64,000 nucleotides of DNA from Azospira inquinata (GTDB lineage Bacteria; Pseudomonadota; Gammaproteobacteria; Burkholderiales; Rhodocyclaceae): the NCBI RefSeq assembly GCF_018905915.1, contig NZ_CP064782.1, positions 1,054,001 to 1,118,000 on the forward strand, read 5' to 3'. Under the pieces are notes generated by a model. The model was not told where the DNA came from, did not search any database, and saw only the letters and a list, made by a program, of their open reading frames with translations. Shown here piece after piece: positions 33,508 through 43,789 of this stretch. The translations under genes were made by a program, and so were the position numbers. The stretch's first letter is position 1. Each line of letters starts with the position of its first letter.

Positions 33508-35754
33508 TTAGCGTTGCCGCACGCAATCCACGAAATAGTGGATTTCCCCTTCAATGTCCGTCTGCACCAGACCGTGGATATCGGTCTCGAAGCCGGGGAA
33601 TTTATCGTTAAATTCCCGGGCGAATTTCAGGTACTGGACGATGGTCTGGTTGAAGCGCTCCCCAGGAATGAGCAGGGGAATACCGGGAGGATAGGGGGTG
33701 AGCAGCACGGAGGTGATGCGCCCTTCCAACTCGTCGATGGGCACCCGGTCGATTTCCCGGTGGGCCATTTTGGCGAAGGCATCTGCCGGACGCATGGCAG
33801 GCACCATGTCGGACAGGTACATTTCCGTGGTCAGGCGAGCCACGTCGTTTTCCTTGTAGACGTGGTGAATCTGGCGGCACAGGTCCCGCAGCCCCACCCG
33901 CTCGTAGCGGGGATGCTTGGCGACGAATTCGGGCAGCACCTTCCACAGGGGATGGTTTTTGTCGTAATCGTCCTTGAACTGTTGCAGCTCGGTCACCAGG
34001 GTATTCCAGCGACCCTTGGTAATGCCGATGGTGAACATGATGAAGAAGGAGTAGAGCCCGGTCTTCTCCACAATCACCCCGTGTTCCGCCAGGTACTTGG
34101 TGACGATGGCGGCGGGAATGCCCCGTTCGGCGAATTCCCCGTCCACATCCAGCCCCGGGGTAATGATAGTGGCCTTGATGGGGTCCAGCATGTTGAAGCC
34201 TTCGGCCAGATCGCCGAAGCCATGCCACCGGTCCCCGGCCCGCAGCATCCAGTCTTCCCGGTCCCCCATGCCTTCCGCGGCCAGGTAATCCGGGCCCCAG
34301 ACCTTGAACCACCAGTCGGCGCCCCATTCCTCGTCCACCTTGCGCATGGCCCGGCGGAAATCCAGGGCTTCGGCGATGGATTCTTCCACCAGGGCCGTGC
34401 CTCCCGGCTCTTCCATCATGGCCGCCGCCACGTCACAGCTGGCAATAATGGCGTACTGGGGCGAGGTGGAGGTGTGCATCAGGAAGGCTTCGTTGAAGCT
34501 GTGCCGGTCCAGTTTGCGGGTCTTGGAATCCTGCACCAGGATCTGGGAGGCCTGGGACAGGCCCGCCAGGAGCTTATGGGTGGACTGGGTGGAAAAGACC
34601 ATGGATTCCTTGCAGCGGGGCCGGTCCTTGCCGATGGCGTGCATGCCCTTGTAGAAATCGTGGAAGGTGGCGTGGGGCAGCCAGGCCTCGTCGAAGTGGA
34701 GGGTATCGATTTTGCCATCCAGCTCGGACTTGATGGCTTCCACGTTGTAGATCACCCCGTCGTAGGTGGACTGGGTAATGGTCAGCACCCGGGGCTTGCC
34801 CTTGGCTTCCTTGGCGAAGGGGTGGGCGGCGATCTTTTTCTGGATGTTTTCCCACTTGAACTCGGACTTGGGAATGGGCCCGATGATGCCGTAGTTGTTC
34901 CGGGTGGGCATGAGGAACACGGGGATGGCCCCGGTCATCATGATGGCGTGGAGAATGGACTTATGGCAGTTGCGGTCCACCAGCACAATGTCCCCCGGCG
35001 CCACGGTGGAGTGCCAAACGATTTTGTTGGAGGTGGAGGTGCCGTTGGTGACGAAATACAGGTGGTCGGCGTTGAAAATTCGCGCCGCGTTGCGCTCCGA
35101 CGCCGCCACCGGACCGGTATGGTCCAGGAGCTGGCCCAGTTCTTCCACCGCATTGCAGACATCGGCCCGCAGCATGTTTTCCCCGAAAAACTGGTGGAAC
35201 ATCTGGCCCACCGGGCTTTTCAGAAAGGCCACGCCCCCGGAGTGACCGGGACAGTGCCAGGAATAGGAGCCATCCGCCGCATAGTGGGTCAGGGCCCGGA
35301 AAAAGGGCGGCGGCAGGGAATCCAGGTAGGCCTTGGCTTCCCGCACCACATAGCGGGCGATGAATTCCGGAGTGTCCTCGTACATGTGGATGAAACCGTG
35401 GAGCTCCCGCAGCACGTCATTGGGAATGTGCCGGGAGGTACGGGTTTCCCCGTGGAGGAAAATGGGAATTTCCGCGTTGCGGAAACGGATTTCCTTGACG
35501 AAGGTACGCAGGTCCGCAATGGCCTTATCCGCCGCTTCGGGAGAAAAGAATTCCTCATCGTCGATAGACAGAATAAAGGCGGAGGCTCGGCTCTGTTGCT
35601 GGGCGAAAGAGGACAGATCCCCGTAGCTGGTCACCCCCAGGACTTCCAGACCTTCATCCTCAATGGCTTTGGCCAGGGCCCGGATACCCAGTCCCGAGGC
35701 ATTCTCGGAACGGAAGTCTTCGTCGATGATGAAGACGGGAAAACGGAATTTCAT
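33508..35754 (-). CDS. Arg/Lys/Orn decarboxylase, inducible-type PLP fold I
   Basis: The protein has 748 residues, like E. coli LdcC, AdiA and SpeC. An N-terminal wing domain (residues 1-130, FPVFIIDEDFRSENASGLG) precedes the PLP core with SWHCPGHSGG, VDRNCHKSI and the PLP-lysine motif TQSTHKLLAG (near residue 390). A C-terminal domain completes the fold. Which amino acid it uses cannot be settled by eye. It makes polyamines (cadaverine, agmatine or putrescine) or serves acid stress. It is downstream of dcd, with a hairpin in its leader. Confidence 0.9.
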   Translation of the reverse strand: MKFRFPVFIIDEDFRSENASGLGIRALAKAIEDEGLEVLGVTSYGDLSSFAQQQSRASAFILSIDDEEFFSPEAADKAIADLRTFVKEIRFRNAEIPIFLHGETRTSRHIPNDVLRELHGFIHMYEDTPEFIARYVVREAKAYLDSLPPPFFRALTHYAADGSYSWHCPGHSGGVAFLKSPVGQMFHQFFGENMLRADVCNAVEELGQLLDHTGPVAASERNAARIFNADHLYFVTNGTSTSNKIVWHSTVAPGDIVLVDRNCHKSILHAIMMTGAIPVFLMPTRNNYGIIGPIPKSEFKWENIQKKIAAHPFAKEAKGKPRVLTITQSTYDGVIYNVEAIKSELDGKIDTLHFDEAWLPHATFHDFYKGMHAIGKDRPRCKESMVFSTQSTHKLLAGLSQASQILVQDSKTRKLDRHSFNEAFLMHTSTSPQYAIIASCDVAAAMMEEPGGTALVEESIAEALDFRRAMRKVDEEWGADWWFKVWGPDYLAAEGMGDREDWMLRAGDRWHGFGDLAEGFNMLDPIKATIITPGLDVDGEFAERGIPAAIVTKYLAEHGVIVEKTGLYSFFIMFTIGITKGRWNTLVTELQQFKDDYDKNHPLWKVLPEFVAKHPRYERVGLRDLCRQIHHVYKENDVARLTTEMYLSDMVPAMRPADAFAKMAHREIDRVPIDELEGRITSVLLTPYPPGIPLLIPGERFNQTIVQYLKFAREFNDKFPGFETDIHGLVQTDIEGEIHYFVDCVRQR

Positions 35755-35771
35755 CGCAGACTCCTAAAGCA

Positions 35772-35794
35772 GACGCCCCGGCTGGCGGGGCGTC
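35772..35794 (-). promoter_or_regulatory. Perfect hairpin in the leader of the decarboxylase gene
   Basis: GACGCCCCG and CGGGGCGTC pair as a 9-bp perfect stem with a 5-base loop, 17 bases upstream of the decarboxylase ATG. No T run follows on either strand, so a simple terminator is unlikely. It could affect translation or processing between dcd and the decarboxylase. Confidence 0.4.
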
Positions 35795-35834
35795 GCAAAA
35801 GTAAACGGTTCGGGTGACGGGACAATGACGGTCA

Positions 35835-36401
35835 CTATATCTTGGGCAGGGTGACGCCCACCTGACCCTGGTACTTGCCGCCCCGATCCTTGTAGGAGGT
35901 CTCGCAAACCTCATCGGATTCAAAGAACAGCACCTGGGCGCAACCTTCCCCGGCGTAAATTTTGGCAGGCAGGGGGGTGGTGTTGGAAAACTCCAGGGTC
36001 ACGTAGCCTTCCCATTCCGGCTCGAAGGGGGTGACGTTCACAATAATGCCGCAACGGGCGTAGGTGCTCTTCCCCAGGCACACGGTCAGCACATTGCGGG
36101 GAATGCGGAAATATTCGATGGTGCGGGCCAGGGCGAAGGAATTGGGGGGAATAATGCAGCAATCCGACTCAATTTCCACAAAGGACTGGGGATCGAAGGA
36201 CTTGGGGTCCACCACCGTGGAGTTGATATTGGTAAACACCCGGAATTCCCGGGCACAGCGGATATCGTAGCCGTAGCTGGAAGTCCCGTAGGAAACGATC
36301 TTTTGGCCATTCACCTCCCGCACCAGTTCGGGCGCAAAAGGTTCGATCATGCCGTGTTCCTGCGCCATGCGGCGGATCCACTTGTCGGACTTGATGGACA
36401 T
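35835..36401 (-). CDS. dcd: dCTP deaminase Dcd
   Basis: The start at ATG 36401 (188 residues) matches the family opening [13 protein letters not shown]; the frame extends upstream without conservation. Motifs are [20 protein letters not shown] and [12 protein letters not shown], with the catalytic Glu in TLEFSN. It deaminates dCTP to dUTP, the precursor of dUMP for ThyA, in the cytosol as a trimer. It is read on the minus strand ahead of the decarboxylase. Confidence 0.97.
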   Translation of the reverse strand: MSIKSDKWIRRMAQEHGMIEPFAPELVREVNGQKIVSYGTSSYGYDIRCAREFRVFTNINSTVVDPKSFDPQSFVEIESDCCIIPPNSFALARTIEYFRIPRNVLTVCLGKSTYARCGIIVNVTPFEPEWEGYVTLEFSNTTPLPAKIYAGEGCAQVLFFESDEVCETSYKDRGGKYQGQVGVTLPKI

Positions 36402-36616
36402 CCGGGTTACCCCAATACCTTGGAAAAAGCGGGATTCTACTTGGTGTCGGGGGGCATAAAAAGCACAATTTTGCAACAAGGCCACGGGATGCCCGTCAGT
36501 GGGCGCCCCCCCGGGGCGCCCCTGCCGCTTCTAGGAAAGACGCGCCCAGCCCCATGGTACGCCTGCACCGCCCCCTCGGGGGCGGAGGCCAGCCCCCCCT
36601 CCCCCGCCTAGCCCCA

Positions 36617-36638
36617 TAAAAACCGGGCCGGCCCGGTT
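36617..36638 (-). terminator. Rho-independent terminator after apbC
   Basis: The palindrome AACCGGGCCGGCCCGGTT folds with a 7-bp stem and is followed by a T run on the minus strand, 43 bases past the apbC stop. Confidence 0.75.
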
Positions 36639-36680
36639 ACCCGGTGCCGGCCCTGGCGGGGGAAAGCCCCAACGGCCGCC

Positions 36681-37775
36681 TCAGGTGTTCTGCACCACGA
36701 TATTGGGGAATTTGTTGGTCATGTCCTTGGCCCGTTCCCCCACCCGCACCGCCACCTTGCGGGCAATGGCCCGGTAGAGTTCCGCCGGACGGGAATCGGG
36801 GGCTCCCACCACGGTGGGTTTGCCGCCGTCCGCCAGTTGCCGGATGGCCATGTCCAGGGGCAGCTTGCCCAGGAACTCCACCCCGTAGTCCTGACACATC
36901 TTTTCCCCGCCCCCCACGCCGAAAATGGCTTCTTCGTGGCCGCAGTTGGAACAGATGTGGAGGGACATGTTTTCCACAATACCGAGAATGGGAATACCCA
37001 CCTTCTCAAACATCTTCAATCCCTTGCGGGCGTCGATGAGGGCCAGATCCTGGGGCGTAGTGACAATCACCGCCCCGGTGACGGGCACCTTCTGGGCCAG
37101 GGTCAACTGGGTGTCCCCGGTGCCCGGAGGCATATCCACAATGAGGTAATCCAGGTCGCGCCAGTTGGTATCGTGGAGCAGCTGTTCCAGGGCCTGGGTG
37201 ACCATGGGGCCGCGCCAGACCATGGGGGTTTCCGCGTCTTCCAGGAGAAAACCGATGGACATGGCTTGCAGGCCGTAGGCTTCCAGGGGCTCCAGGCTGT
37301 TGCCGTCCTTGGAATCGGGCTGGCGGCCGGAAAGGCCCAGCAGCTGGGGCTGGGAGGGACCGTAAATGTCCGCATCCAGAATGCCCACGGTGGCCCCTTC
37401 CTGGGCCAGGGCCAGGGCCAGATTGACGGCGGTGGTGCTCTTCCCCACCCCCCCCTTGCCGGAAGCCACGGCAATAATATTTTTCACCCCGGGCAGGAGC
37501 TTGATGCCCCGCTGCACCGTATGGGAGACGATTTTGCTATAGACGTTGGCGGACACGTTGCCAACCCCGGGCAGGGCTTTCAGGGCCTCGATCACCGCCT
37601 TGCGGATGAGGTCAATCTGGCTCTTGGCCGGGTAGCCCAATTCCACGTCCAGGGACACGTCATTGCCATCCACCCGGATATTACGAGCGGCTTTGCTGGT
37701 CACGTAGTCCTGCTGGGTATTGGGGTCCTGAAGGGACCGGAGGGCGGCTTCGACGGCCGCGACGGTAAGGGTCAT
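36681..37775 (-). CDS. apbC: Iron-sulfur cluster carrier ATPase ApbC/Mrp
   Basis: The 364-residue protein has an N-terminal DUF59/MIP18-like domain (residues 1-95) and a ParA-type ATPase with deviant Walker A (ASGKGGVGKST, near residues 103-113), VDMPPGTGD, and the cluster-binding CSNC near residue 285. It carries Fe-S clusters to target apoproteins in the cytosol. It is divergent from metG, a gene pair conserved in many proteobacteria. The DUF59 domain lacks an obvious catalytic residue. Confidence 0.95.
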   Translation of the reverse strand: MTLTVAAVEAALRSLQDPNTQQDYVTSKAARNIRVDGNDVSLDVELGYPAKSQIDLIRKAVIEALKALPGVGNVSANVYSKIVSHTVQRGIKLLPGVKNIIAVASGKGGVGKSTTAVNLALALAQEGATVGILDADIYGPSQPQLLGLSGRQPDSKDGNSLEPLEAYGLQAMSIGFLLEDAETPMVWRGPMVTQALEQLLHDTNWRDLDYLIVDMPPGTGDTQLTLAQKVPVTGAVIVTTPQDLALIDARKGLKMFEKVGIPILGIVENMSLHICSNCGHEEAIFGVGGGEKMCQDYGVEFLGKLPLDMAIRQLADGGKPTVVGAPDSRPAELYRAIARKVAVRVGERAKDMTNKFPNIVVQNT

Positions 37776-37949
37776 GGGGGGCTCCTGAAGATACCTGAGT
37801 ATTTACGTCAAGTATAAAACAAAAGGGGCCCCTCCGGCAGGGGCAGAAAGCACAGGGGGAAGCCCGGGCCCTCCGCCCACCCCGGGGGAACGGGAGTTTG
37901 ACCGCCACACAAGGTAGAATGTGGTCTTTTCGCCCTCACCTTTCCCGCC

Positions 37950-40052
37950 ATGAAGCGCAAGATTCTCGTCACCTCCGCCCTCCCCTATGCCAACGGCTCC
38001 ATTCACCTGGGCCACCTGGTGGAGTACATCCAGACCGACATCTGGGTGCGCTTCCAGAAAATGCGGGGGCACGACTGCTGGCTGGTGTGCGCCGACGACA
38101 CCCACGGCACCCCCATCATGCTGCGGGCTCAGAAGGAAGGCATTCGTCCGGAACAGCTCATCGCCCGGGTCTATGAGGAACACACCCGGGACTTCGCCGG
38201 CTTTCTCATTGGCTTCGACAATTACTACTCCACCAACACCCCGGAAACCCGGGAACTGGCGGAAGAGATTTACGCCAAGTTGCAGGCCGCCGAGCTCATC
38301 GAAGTGCGCTCCATCGAACAGTTCTACGACCCGGTGAAGGAAATGTTCCTGCCGGACCGGTTCATCAAGGGGGAATGCCCCAAGTGCGGCGCCAAGGACC
38401 AGTACGGGGACAACTGCGAGGTGTGCGGCGCCGCCTACACCCCCAATGAGTTGAAGCATCCCTATTCCGCCGTATCCGGCGCCAAGCCGGTGCTGCGCAC
38501 CTCGGACCACTATTTCTTCAAGCTTTCCGATCCCCGCTGTCAGGGCTTTCTCCGGCGCTGGACCCGGGAACCGGGCCGGCTGCAGCCGGAAGCCGCCAAC
38601 AAAATGCAGGAATGGCTGGGGGCGGAGGGGGAAAACAAGCTTACCGACTGGGATATTTCCCGGGACGCCCCCTATTTCGGCTTTGAAATCCCCAACGCCC
38701 CGGGCAAATATTTCTACGTCTGGCTGGACGCCCCCATCGGCTACATGGGCTCCTTCGCCAATCTGTGCGCCAAGCAGGGCCTGGATTTTGACGAATACTG
38801 GCGAAAGGACGCGGCCACCGAGCTGTACCACTGCATCGGTAAGGACATTCTCTACTTCCACGCCCTGTTCTGGCCCGCCGAACTGACCCACGCGGGCTTC
38901 CGCACCCCCACCAAGATTTTCGCCCACGGCTTCCTCACGGTGGACGGCCAGAAAATGTCCAAGTCCCGGGGCACCTTCATCACCGCGGACAGCTACCTGA
39001 AGCAGGGCCTCAATCCGGAATGGCTGCGCTATTACTTCGCCGCCAAGCTGACCAACACCCTGGAAGACATCGACCTGTCCCTCCCCGACTTCATCGCCCG
39101 GGTGAATTCGGACCTAGTGGGCAAATACGTGAATATCGCCAGCCGGGCCGCCGGTTTCATCAGCAAGCGCTTCGACGGCAAGCTCACTGTGGCCGATGAA
39201 AGCCTGGCCCCCTATGCCGCCATCCGGGAAGCGGCCCCCCGCATCGCGGAACTCTACGAAGGTCGGGAATACAGCAAGGCCCTGCGGGAAATCATGGCCC
39301 TGGCGGACACGGTGAATCAGTACGTGGATACGGTGAAGCCCTGGGAACTGGCCAAGCAGGAAGGCCAGGAAGCCGCCCTCCACGCCGCTTGCAGCAATGC
39401 CCTGAATCTCTTCCGCCTGCTCACCATTCTCCTGAAGCCGGTGCTACCCGCCCTGGCGGACCGGGTCGCCGCCTTCCTCAATGTGGCGCCCCTGGCCTGG
39501 AGCGACCTGGATAGTCTGCTGGCTGCCGGTCACGTAATCCAGCCCTACCAGCATCTGATGACCCGGATCGACCCCAAGCAGGTGGATGCCCTGGTGGAAG
39601 CCAACAAAGCCTCCCTGGCCCCCGCCCCGGCGGCGGCGCCCCACTCGGAACAGCGCCACGGGGAAAAGCAGCAGCAGGCCGCCAAGGACGGCGCCATGGC
39701 CGCTGCCGCTGGTCCCCACATCAGCATCGACGACTTCATGAAGGTGGATCTGCGCATCGCCAAAATCGTGGAAGCCTCCCATGTGGAAGGGGCAGATAAG
39801 CTCATCCGCCTGCTCCTGGACATCGGGGAAAAAAAGCCCCGTCAGGTCTTCGCCGGCATTAAGTCCGCCTACGACCCGGCCACCCTGGTGGGCCGGCTCA
39901 CGGTGATGGTGGCCAACCTGGCGCCCCGCAAAATGAAGTTCGGCCTCTCGGAAGGCATGGTGCTGGCCGCCTCCGATCCGGAAGGTAAAACCGGCGGCCT
40001 CTACATCCTCTCCCCGGACAGTGGCGCCCAGCCGGGCATGCGGGTGAAATAG
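37950..40052 (+). CDS. metG: Methionyl-tRNA synthetase MetG
   Basis: The 700-residue enzyme has the HIGH-type motif [12 protein letters not shown], the zinc knuckle CPKC...CEVC (residues about 145-161), and the KMSKS loop GQKMSKSRG (near residue 333). A C-terminal tRNA-binding EMAP-like domain (about 590-700, [17 protein letters not shown]) is joined by an Ala/Gln/Lys-rich linker. It charges tRNA-Met in the cytosol as a dimer. No T-box or other leader is apparent. Confidence 0.98.
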   Translation: MKRKILVTSALPYANGSIHLGHLVEYIQTDIWVRFQKMRGHDCWLVCADDTHGTPIMLRAQKEGIRPEQLIARVYEEHTRDFAGFLIGFDNYYSTNTPETRELAEEIYAKLQAAELIEVRSIEQFYDPVKEMFLPDRFIKGECPKCGAKDQYGDNCEVCGAAYTPNELKHPYSAVSGAKPVLRTSDHYFFKLSDPRCQGFLRRWTREPGRLQPEAANKMQEWLGAEGENKLTDWDISRDAPYFGFEIPNAPGKYFYVWLDAPIGYMGSFANLCAKQGLDFDEYWRKDAATELYHCIGKDILYFHALFWPAELTHAGFRTPTKIFAHGFLTVDGQKMSKSRGTFITADSYLKQGLNPEWLRYYFAAKLTNTLEDIDLSLPDFIARVNSDLVGKYVNIASRAAGFISKRFDGKLTVADESLAPYAAIREAAPRIAELYEGREYSKALREIMALADTVNQYVDTVKPWELAKQEGQEAALHAACSNALNLFRLLTILLKPVLPALADRVAAFLNVAPLAWSDLDSLLAAGHVIQPYQHLMTRIDPKQVDALVEANKASLAPAPAAAPHSEQRHGEKQQQAAKDGAMAAAAGPHISIDDFMKVDLRIAKIVEASHVEGADKLIRLLLDIGEKKPRQVFAGIKSAYDPATLVGRLTVMVANLAPRKMKFGLSEGMVLAASDPEGKTGGLYILSPDSGAQPGMRVK

Positions 40053-40255
40053 ACAGAATTCCGCCCTTTCCCGGTGCCCGGCCCCTGTAAGGGCCATGTC
40101 AGCCCCCCGCCCTAGCCTGATTTCATGACCCGATCCGGCTGGGGCGTTGTTCCTTTCGGGACCGCCCGACACCCCCTCCTGCCAATCCGCCGCCCCCGCT
40201 CCTGGGCCCGGCCCACCTGCCGCCCGCTCCCTTGAGGAAAGGCGGCCCCCTCCCC

Positions 40256-41932
40256 ATGTTCACCTTCCATCCCAAACTCCTGGACTGCCTGCCCGGCTAT
40301 AACCGGGCCCAATTCGGCCGGGACCTTTCCGCCGGTATTACGGTGGGGGTCCTGGCCCTGCCCCTGGCCATGGCCTTCGCCATCGCCTCCGGCCTTAGCC
40401 CGGCGGCGGGTATCTGGACCGCCATTGTGGCCGGGCTGGCCATTTCCGCCTGCGGCGGCTCCCGGGTCCAAATCGGCGGCCCCACCGGGGCCTTCATCGT
40501 CATTCTCTACGGCATCGTGGCCCGCTACGGCCTGGCCAATCTGCTCATCGCCACCATGCTGGCCGGGATCATCCTCATCCTCATGGGGGCGGTGCGGCTC
40601 GGGGCCCTGATCCGCTTCATTCCCGTCTCCGTGGTCATCGGCTTTACCAACGGCATTGCGGTGCTCATCTTCCTCAGCCAGATGAAGGATTTTCTCGGCC
40701 TGCCCACGGGAGCCCTGCCGGCGGAATTCTTTGCCCGCATGGCCCAGTTGGGGGCGGCCCTACCCCACGCCCACTTGCCCACCCTGGCCCTGGCCGGGGC
40801 CTCCCTGGCCCTGCTCCTGGTCTGGAACCGGTTGGTGCGGGCCGGGGTGCCCCTGCTGCGCCTCATTCCCGGGCCCCTGGCGGTGCTGGTGCTGGGCACC
40901 CTGGCCCAGGCCCTGGGCCAGTTCCCCGTGGAAACCATCGGCAGCCGCTTCGGCGGCATTCCCCAGGGCCTGCCGCCCTTCCAGCTGCCCGCCTTCAGCC
41001 TTTCCACCCTGCACAACCTGATCGCCCCGGCCCTCACCATCGCCCTCCTGGGGGCCATTGAATCCCTGCTCTCCGCCCGGGTCACGGACGGCCAGATCGA
41101 CGACCGCCACGATCCCAACCAGGAACTGATCGGCCAGGGCATCGCCAATCTCCTCGCCCCCCTGTGGGGCGGTTTTGCCGCCACCGGCGCCATTGCCCGT
41201 TCCGCCACCAATGTGCGGGCCGGGGGCCGCACCCCGGTGGCCGGGCTAATCCACTCCGTCACCCTGCTGGCCATCGTGCTCCTGGCCGCCCCCCTGGCCC
41301 GGCATATTCCCCTGGCCACCCTCTCCGCCATTCTGGTGGTGGTGGCGGTGAATATGGGGGAATGGCACGGCTTCAAGGAACTACCCCGCTATTCCCTCAA
41401 TTACCGGGTCACCCTGCTGGCCACCTTTTTCATTACGGTGATTTTCGATCTCACCCTGGCGGTGGAAATCGGCATGGTGCTGGCCTCCCTGTTTTTCATT
41501 TACCGCATGTCCGAACTCACCCATGCGGACGCCCTGCCCCTGCCGGACTGGGCCCGGGGCCAGCCGGTCACCGCCTATCGGCTCTATGGCTCCCTGTTTT
41601 TCGGCGCCGTGGGCAAGCTTCAGACCCTGATTGACCAGAACGCCGCCCACACCCGCTGGGTGCTCCTGGATTTGCACCAGGTCATCAACCTGGACACCAC
41701 GGGTCTGGACACCCTGGAAGCCCTGCACCGGCTCCTGGCCAAGCGGGACGGGGGCCTGATCCTGGCGGGGCTGCAAGCCCAGCCCCGTTCCCTGATCCAC
41801 CGCTCCGGCTTCGCCGACACCCTGGGAGACGCCAATCTGGTGGACGACCTGGATCAGGCCTGGAGCCGGGTGGCCCTGCGCCTGCCCCGGGATGACGGGG
41901 CCCCCACCGAGGAAACCGACCATGACCGATAA
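40256..41932 (+). CDS. SulP-family anion transporter with STAS domain
   Basis: The start is ATG 40256 (558 residues). About 10-14 membrane segments (residues about 20-400) carry SulP landmarks such as [19 protein letters not shown] and [14 protein letters not shown] cytoplasmic STAS domain (about 430-540) has [20 protein letters not shown]. It is probably a sulfate, bicarbonate or other anion transporter; substrate is not predictable here. The 200-bp gap upstream shows no clear promoter. Its 3' end overlaps acyP by 11 bp. Confidence 0.9.
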   Translation: MFTFHPKLLDCLPGYNRAQFGRDLSAGITVGVLALPLAMAFAIASGLSPAAGIWTAIVAGLAISACGGSRVQIGGPTGAFIVILYGIVARYGLANLLIATMLAGIILILMGAVRLGALIRFIPVSVVIGFTNGIAVLIFLSQMKDFLGLPTGALPAEFFARMAQLGAALPHAHLPTLALAGASLALLLVWNRLVRAGVPLLRLIPGPLAVLVLGTLAQALGQFPVETIGSRFGGIPQGLPPFQLPAFSLSTLHNLIAPALTIALLGAIESLLSARVTDGQIDDRHDPNQELIGQGIANLLAPLWGGFAATGAIARSATNVRAGGRTPVAGLIHSVTLLAIVLLAAPLARHIPLATLSAILVVVAVNMGEWHGFKELPRYSLNYRVTLLATFFITVIFDLTLAVEIGMVLASLFFIYRMSELTHADALPLPDWARGQPVTAYRLYGSLFFGAVGKLQTLIDQNAAHTRWVLLDLHQVINLDTTGLDTLEALHRLLAKRDGGLILAGLQAQPRSLIHRSGFADTLGDANLVDDLDQAWSRVALRLPRDDGAPTEETDHDR

Positions 41933-42209
41933 AGCGGTGCGCCTGATCATCCACGGCCGGGTTCAGGGCGTGGGCTTTCGCTGGTATCTGAGCCGGGAGG
42001 CCGATGTCCTGGGCCTTTGCGGCTGGGTGCGCAATCGCCGGGAAGGCACGGTGGAAGCCCTGCTTCGGGGCCCCACGGAGGCGGTGGATTGTCTGGTGGG
42101 CTGGGCCCACAAAGGGCCACCCTCGGCCCGGGTCAGCCTGGTGGAGGTCCACCTGGCGGAAGAAGAGAGCCCCTTTCCCTGCCCGTTTGAACAGTACCCC
42201 ACCCTCTGA
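41922..42209 (+). CDS. acyP: Acylphosphatase AcyP
   Basis: This 95-residue enzyme has the family loop [16 protein letters not shown] with the catalytic Arg, and [13 protein letters not shown] with the catalytic Asn. It hydrolyses carboxyl-phosphate bonds such as acetyl phosphate in the cytosol. The start overlaps the SulP gene by 11 bp. The C-terminus (PFEQYPTL) is slightly longer than the family minimum. Confidence 0.93.
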   Translation: MTDKAVRLIIHGRVQGVGFRWYLSREADVLGLCGWVRNRREGTVEALLRGPTEAVDCLVGWAHKGPPSARVSLVEVHLAEEESPFPCPFEQYPTL

Positions 42210-42222
42210 CAAAATAGCCGCT

Positions 42223-42801
42223 ATGGATAATCTCCTGCGCGGCGACGCCCCCCTGGAACTCTATACCTGGCTACGGCCAGACGAAGAACTGCCCAACTGG
42301 AATTTCCAGAGCGGCGGCCCCTTCGCGGCCAATCTGGCGGCCCCCGCCGGGGGCGACCCCCTGCTGGTGCAAAGCTATTTTGCCGAATACAACCTGGAGT
42401 TTTTCCGCCAGCGCAGCTTCGGCCACTACCCCTCCCGGCTCCACGCCCTCTTTCTCTTCGCCACCCGCATCGACGCAGAAAACTACCGGCAGAAATTTCC
42501 CGCCCGGGTCTTCGGCAAACAGCTCACCCGGGTCTGCACCCGGGGCGCCTACCTGTGCTCCTACCACGACGCCAGCTGGATCGAATACCTCCACCTGCCC
42601 CACAACATGGACCTGGACACCCTGGGACAACTGGCCCAGGCCTATTGGTCGGGAACTTTAGTGGAAGAAGTTGGCCTTAGCTTCATGGACCAGCCCTGGC
42701 GGGAAGTGCCCGTCATCGAAGCCCTATTCCAGGGCAACCTGGTGGCCACCCCCGCGCCCTACTTGAGCGCCAGCCTGTTTCCAGGCCTGGGCGCAAATTG
42801 A
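42223..42801 (+). CDS. Conserved protein of unknown function
   Basis: The start is ATG 42223 (192 residues), 13 bp after acyP. There is no signal peptide or membrane helix. Aromatic residues and conserved-looking patches (LFLFATRIDAENYRQKF, YLCSYHDASWIEYLHLPH) suggest a globular soluble enzyme or binding protein, and a His/Asp-rich segment lies at residues about 115-135. I do not recognise the family and give no function. It is probably cotranscribed with the SulP and acylphosphatase genes; its stop overlaps the likely -35 of the peroxiredoxin promoter. Confidence 0.75.
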   Translation: MDNLLRGDAPLELYTWLRPDEELPNWNFQSGGPFAANLAAPAGGDPLLVQSYFAEYNLEFFRQRSFGHYPSRLHALFLFATRIDAENYRQKFPARVFGKQLTRVCTRGAYLCSYHDASWIEYLHLPHNMDLDTLGQLAQAYWSGTLVEEVGLSFMDQPWREVPVIEALFQGNLVATPAPYLSASLFPGLGAN

Positions 42802-42827
42802 CAGGGACTTTCCGGGTCGGTTAGATT
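42798..42827 (+). promoter_or_regulatory. Sigma-70-type promoter for the peroxiredoxin gene
   Basis: A perfect TTGACA (42798-42803) and TAGATT (42822-42827) lie 18 bp apart, about 80 bases ahead of the peroxiredoxin ATG. The -35 overlaps the stop codon of the upstream gene. No OxyR site is obvious. Confidence 0.5.
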
Positions 42828-42905
42828 CTTCGGGTTCCTGCGGCCTTCGGGCCACTTCGACCTACAAGCAGCATTCCCAACTTTCATACATCAAGGAGAA
42901 ACAAC

Positions 42906-43505
42906 ATGGCCGTTCTCGTCGGCAAGCAAGCTCCGGACTTCAGCGCCTCCGCCGTACTCGGTAACAACGAAATCAAGGACATCAAGCTGTCCGAATTCGT
43001 CAAGGGCAAGTACACCCTGCTGTTCTTCTACCCCCTGGACTTCACCTTCGTCTGCCCCTCCGAAATCATCGCTTTCGACCACCGTCTGGAGGAATTCAAG
43101 AAGCGCAATGTGGAAGTCATCGGCTGCTCCATCGACTCCCCCTTCACCCACCTGGCCTGGAAAAACACCCCGGTGGAAAAGGGCGGCATCGGCAAAGTGG
43201 GCTACACCCTGGTGTCCGATGTGAAACACGAAATCATCCAAGCCTATGACGTGGAATCCGCCGGTGGCGTGGCTTTCCGTGGCGCCTTCCTGATCGACAA
43301 GGAAGGGGTGGTGCGTCACCAATACGTGAACGACGGCCCCCTCGGCCGTAACGTGGACGAATTCATCCGCCTGGTGGACGCCCTCCAATTCACCGAAGAA
43401 CACGGGGAAGTCTGCCCCGCCGGCTGGCAAAAAGGCCAATCCGGCATGAAGGCCTCCACCGAAGGCGTGGCCGACTACCTGGCCAAGAACGCCGCCAAGC
43501 TGTAA
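42906..43505 (+). CDS. 2-Cys peroxiredoxin (AhpC/Prx1 type)
   Basis: The 199-residue protein carries the peroxidatic Cys50 in FTFVCPSE and the resolving Cys170 in GEVCPAGW, so it is a typical 2-Cys enzyme of the Prx1/AhpC group. It reduces hydrogen peroxide and alkyl peroxides in the cytosol, recycled by thioredoxin or AhpF; neither is adjacent. The C-terminal tail ends in GVADYLAKNAAKL. A strong AAGGAGA ribosome site precedes ATG 42906 and a strong terminator follows, so it is likely highly expressed and monocistronic. Confidence 0.96.
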   Translation: MAVLVGKQAPDFSASAVLGNNEIKDIKLSEFVKGKYTLLFFYPLDFTFVCPSEIIAFDHRLEEFKKRNVEVIGCSIDSPFTHLAWKNTPVEKGGIGKVGYTLVSDVKHEIIQAYDVESAGGVAFRGAFLIDKEGVVRHQYVNDGPLGRNVDEFIRLVDALQFTEEHGEVCPAGWQKGQSGMKASTEGVADYLAKNAAKL

Positions 43506-43525
43506 GCCCCGTAGCCGCAAGGCGC

Positions 43526-43560
43526 AAAAAAAAAGCCGCTCTTTGGAGCGGCTTTTTTTA
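43526..43560. terminator. Bidirectional terminator after the peroxiredoxin gene
   Basis: AGCCGCTC and GAGCGGCT pair with loop TTTG, followed by seven T residues and preceded by nine A residues. It marks the end of the core operon and the start of the low-GC island. Confidence 0.92.
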
Positions 43561-43696
43561 TGGGCAGCAGGCAGAATCGGAAGGCTAAGTGTAGAGCGGA
43601 GTTTTGGGGATGACGAAAACCGCGCTAACTAAGGCCTCCGGTAGCACGGGTCGTCTCCTGACTAAAAGCGGAAGTTGCCGGCTTGGAAAAGCAGAC

Positions 43697-43765
43697 GTTC
43701 AACGTGGAGTTGAGGGGCCTCGCACGGTTTTTCGCGCGAGGCCCCTCTCGAACGCAGGGTTAGAC
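43697..43765 (-). other. attC-like recombination site 2 (integron cassette end)
   Basis: On the minus strand this 69-bp element begins with an R'' box GTCTAAC, then after 5 bases an L''-like GTTCGAG. A perfect 12-bp inverted repeat (GAGGGGCCTCGC / GCGAGGCCCCTC) follows. It ends with L'-like CTCAAC, 5 bases, and the R' box GTTGAAC, which fits GTTRRRY. Size, box order and spacing match attC (59-base) elements of integron cassettes. It lies 25 bp after the stop of the minus-strand gene at 43790, as expected for a cassette. Confidence 0.7.
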
Positions 43766-43789
43766 CTCTTGGTAGCTACCGCTCGCATT

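Noticed and set aside
33514..35817. Very long open frame antisense to the decarboxylase
   Set aside because: It is a mirror of a GC-rich coding gene; the His/Gly/Val-rich product has no family features.
40053..40255. Possible small gene between metG and the SulP gene
   Set aside because: No frame with a ribosome site or protein-like composition is seen; I see nothing there but GC-rich spacer.
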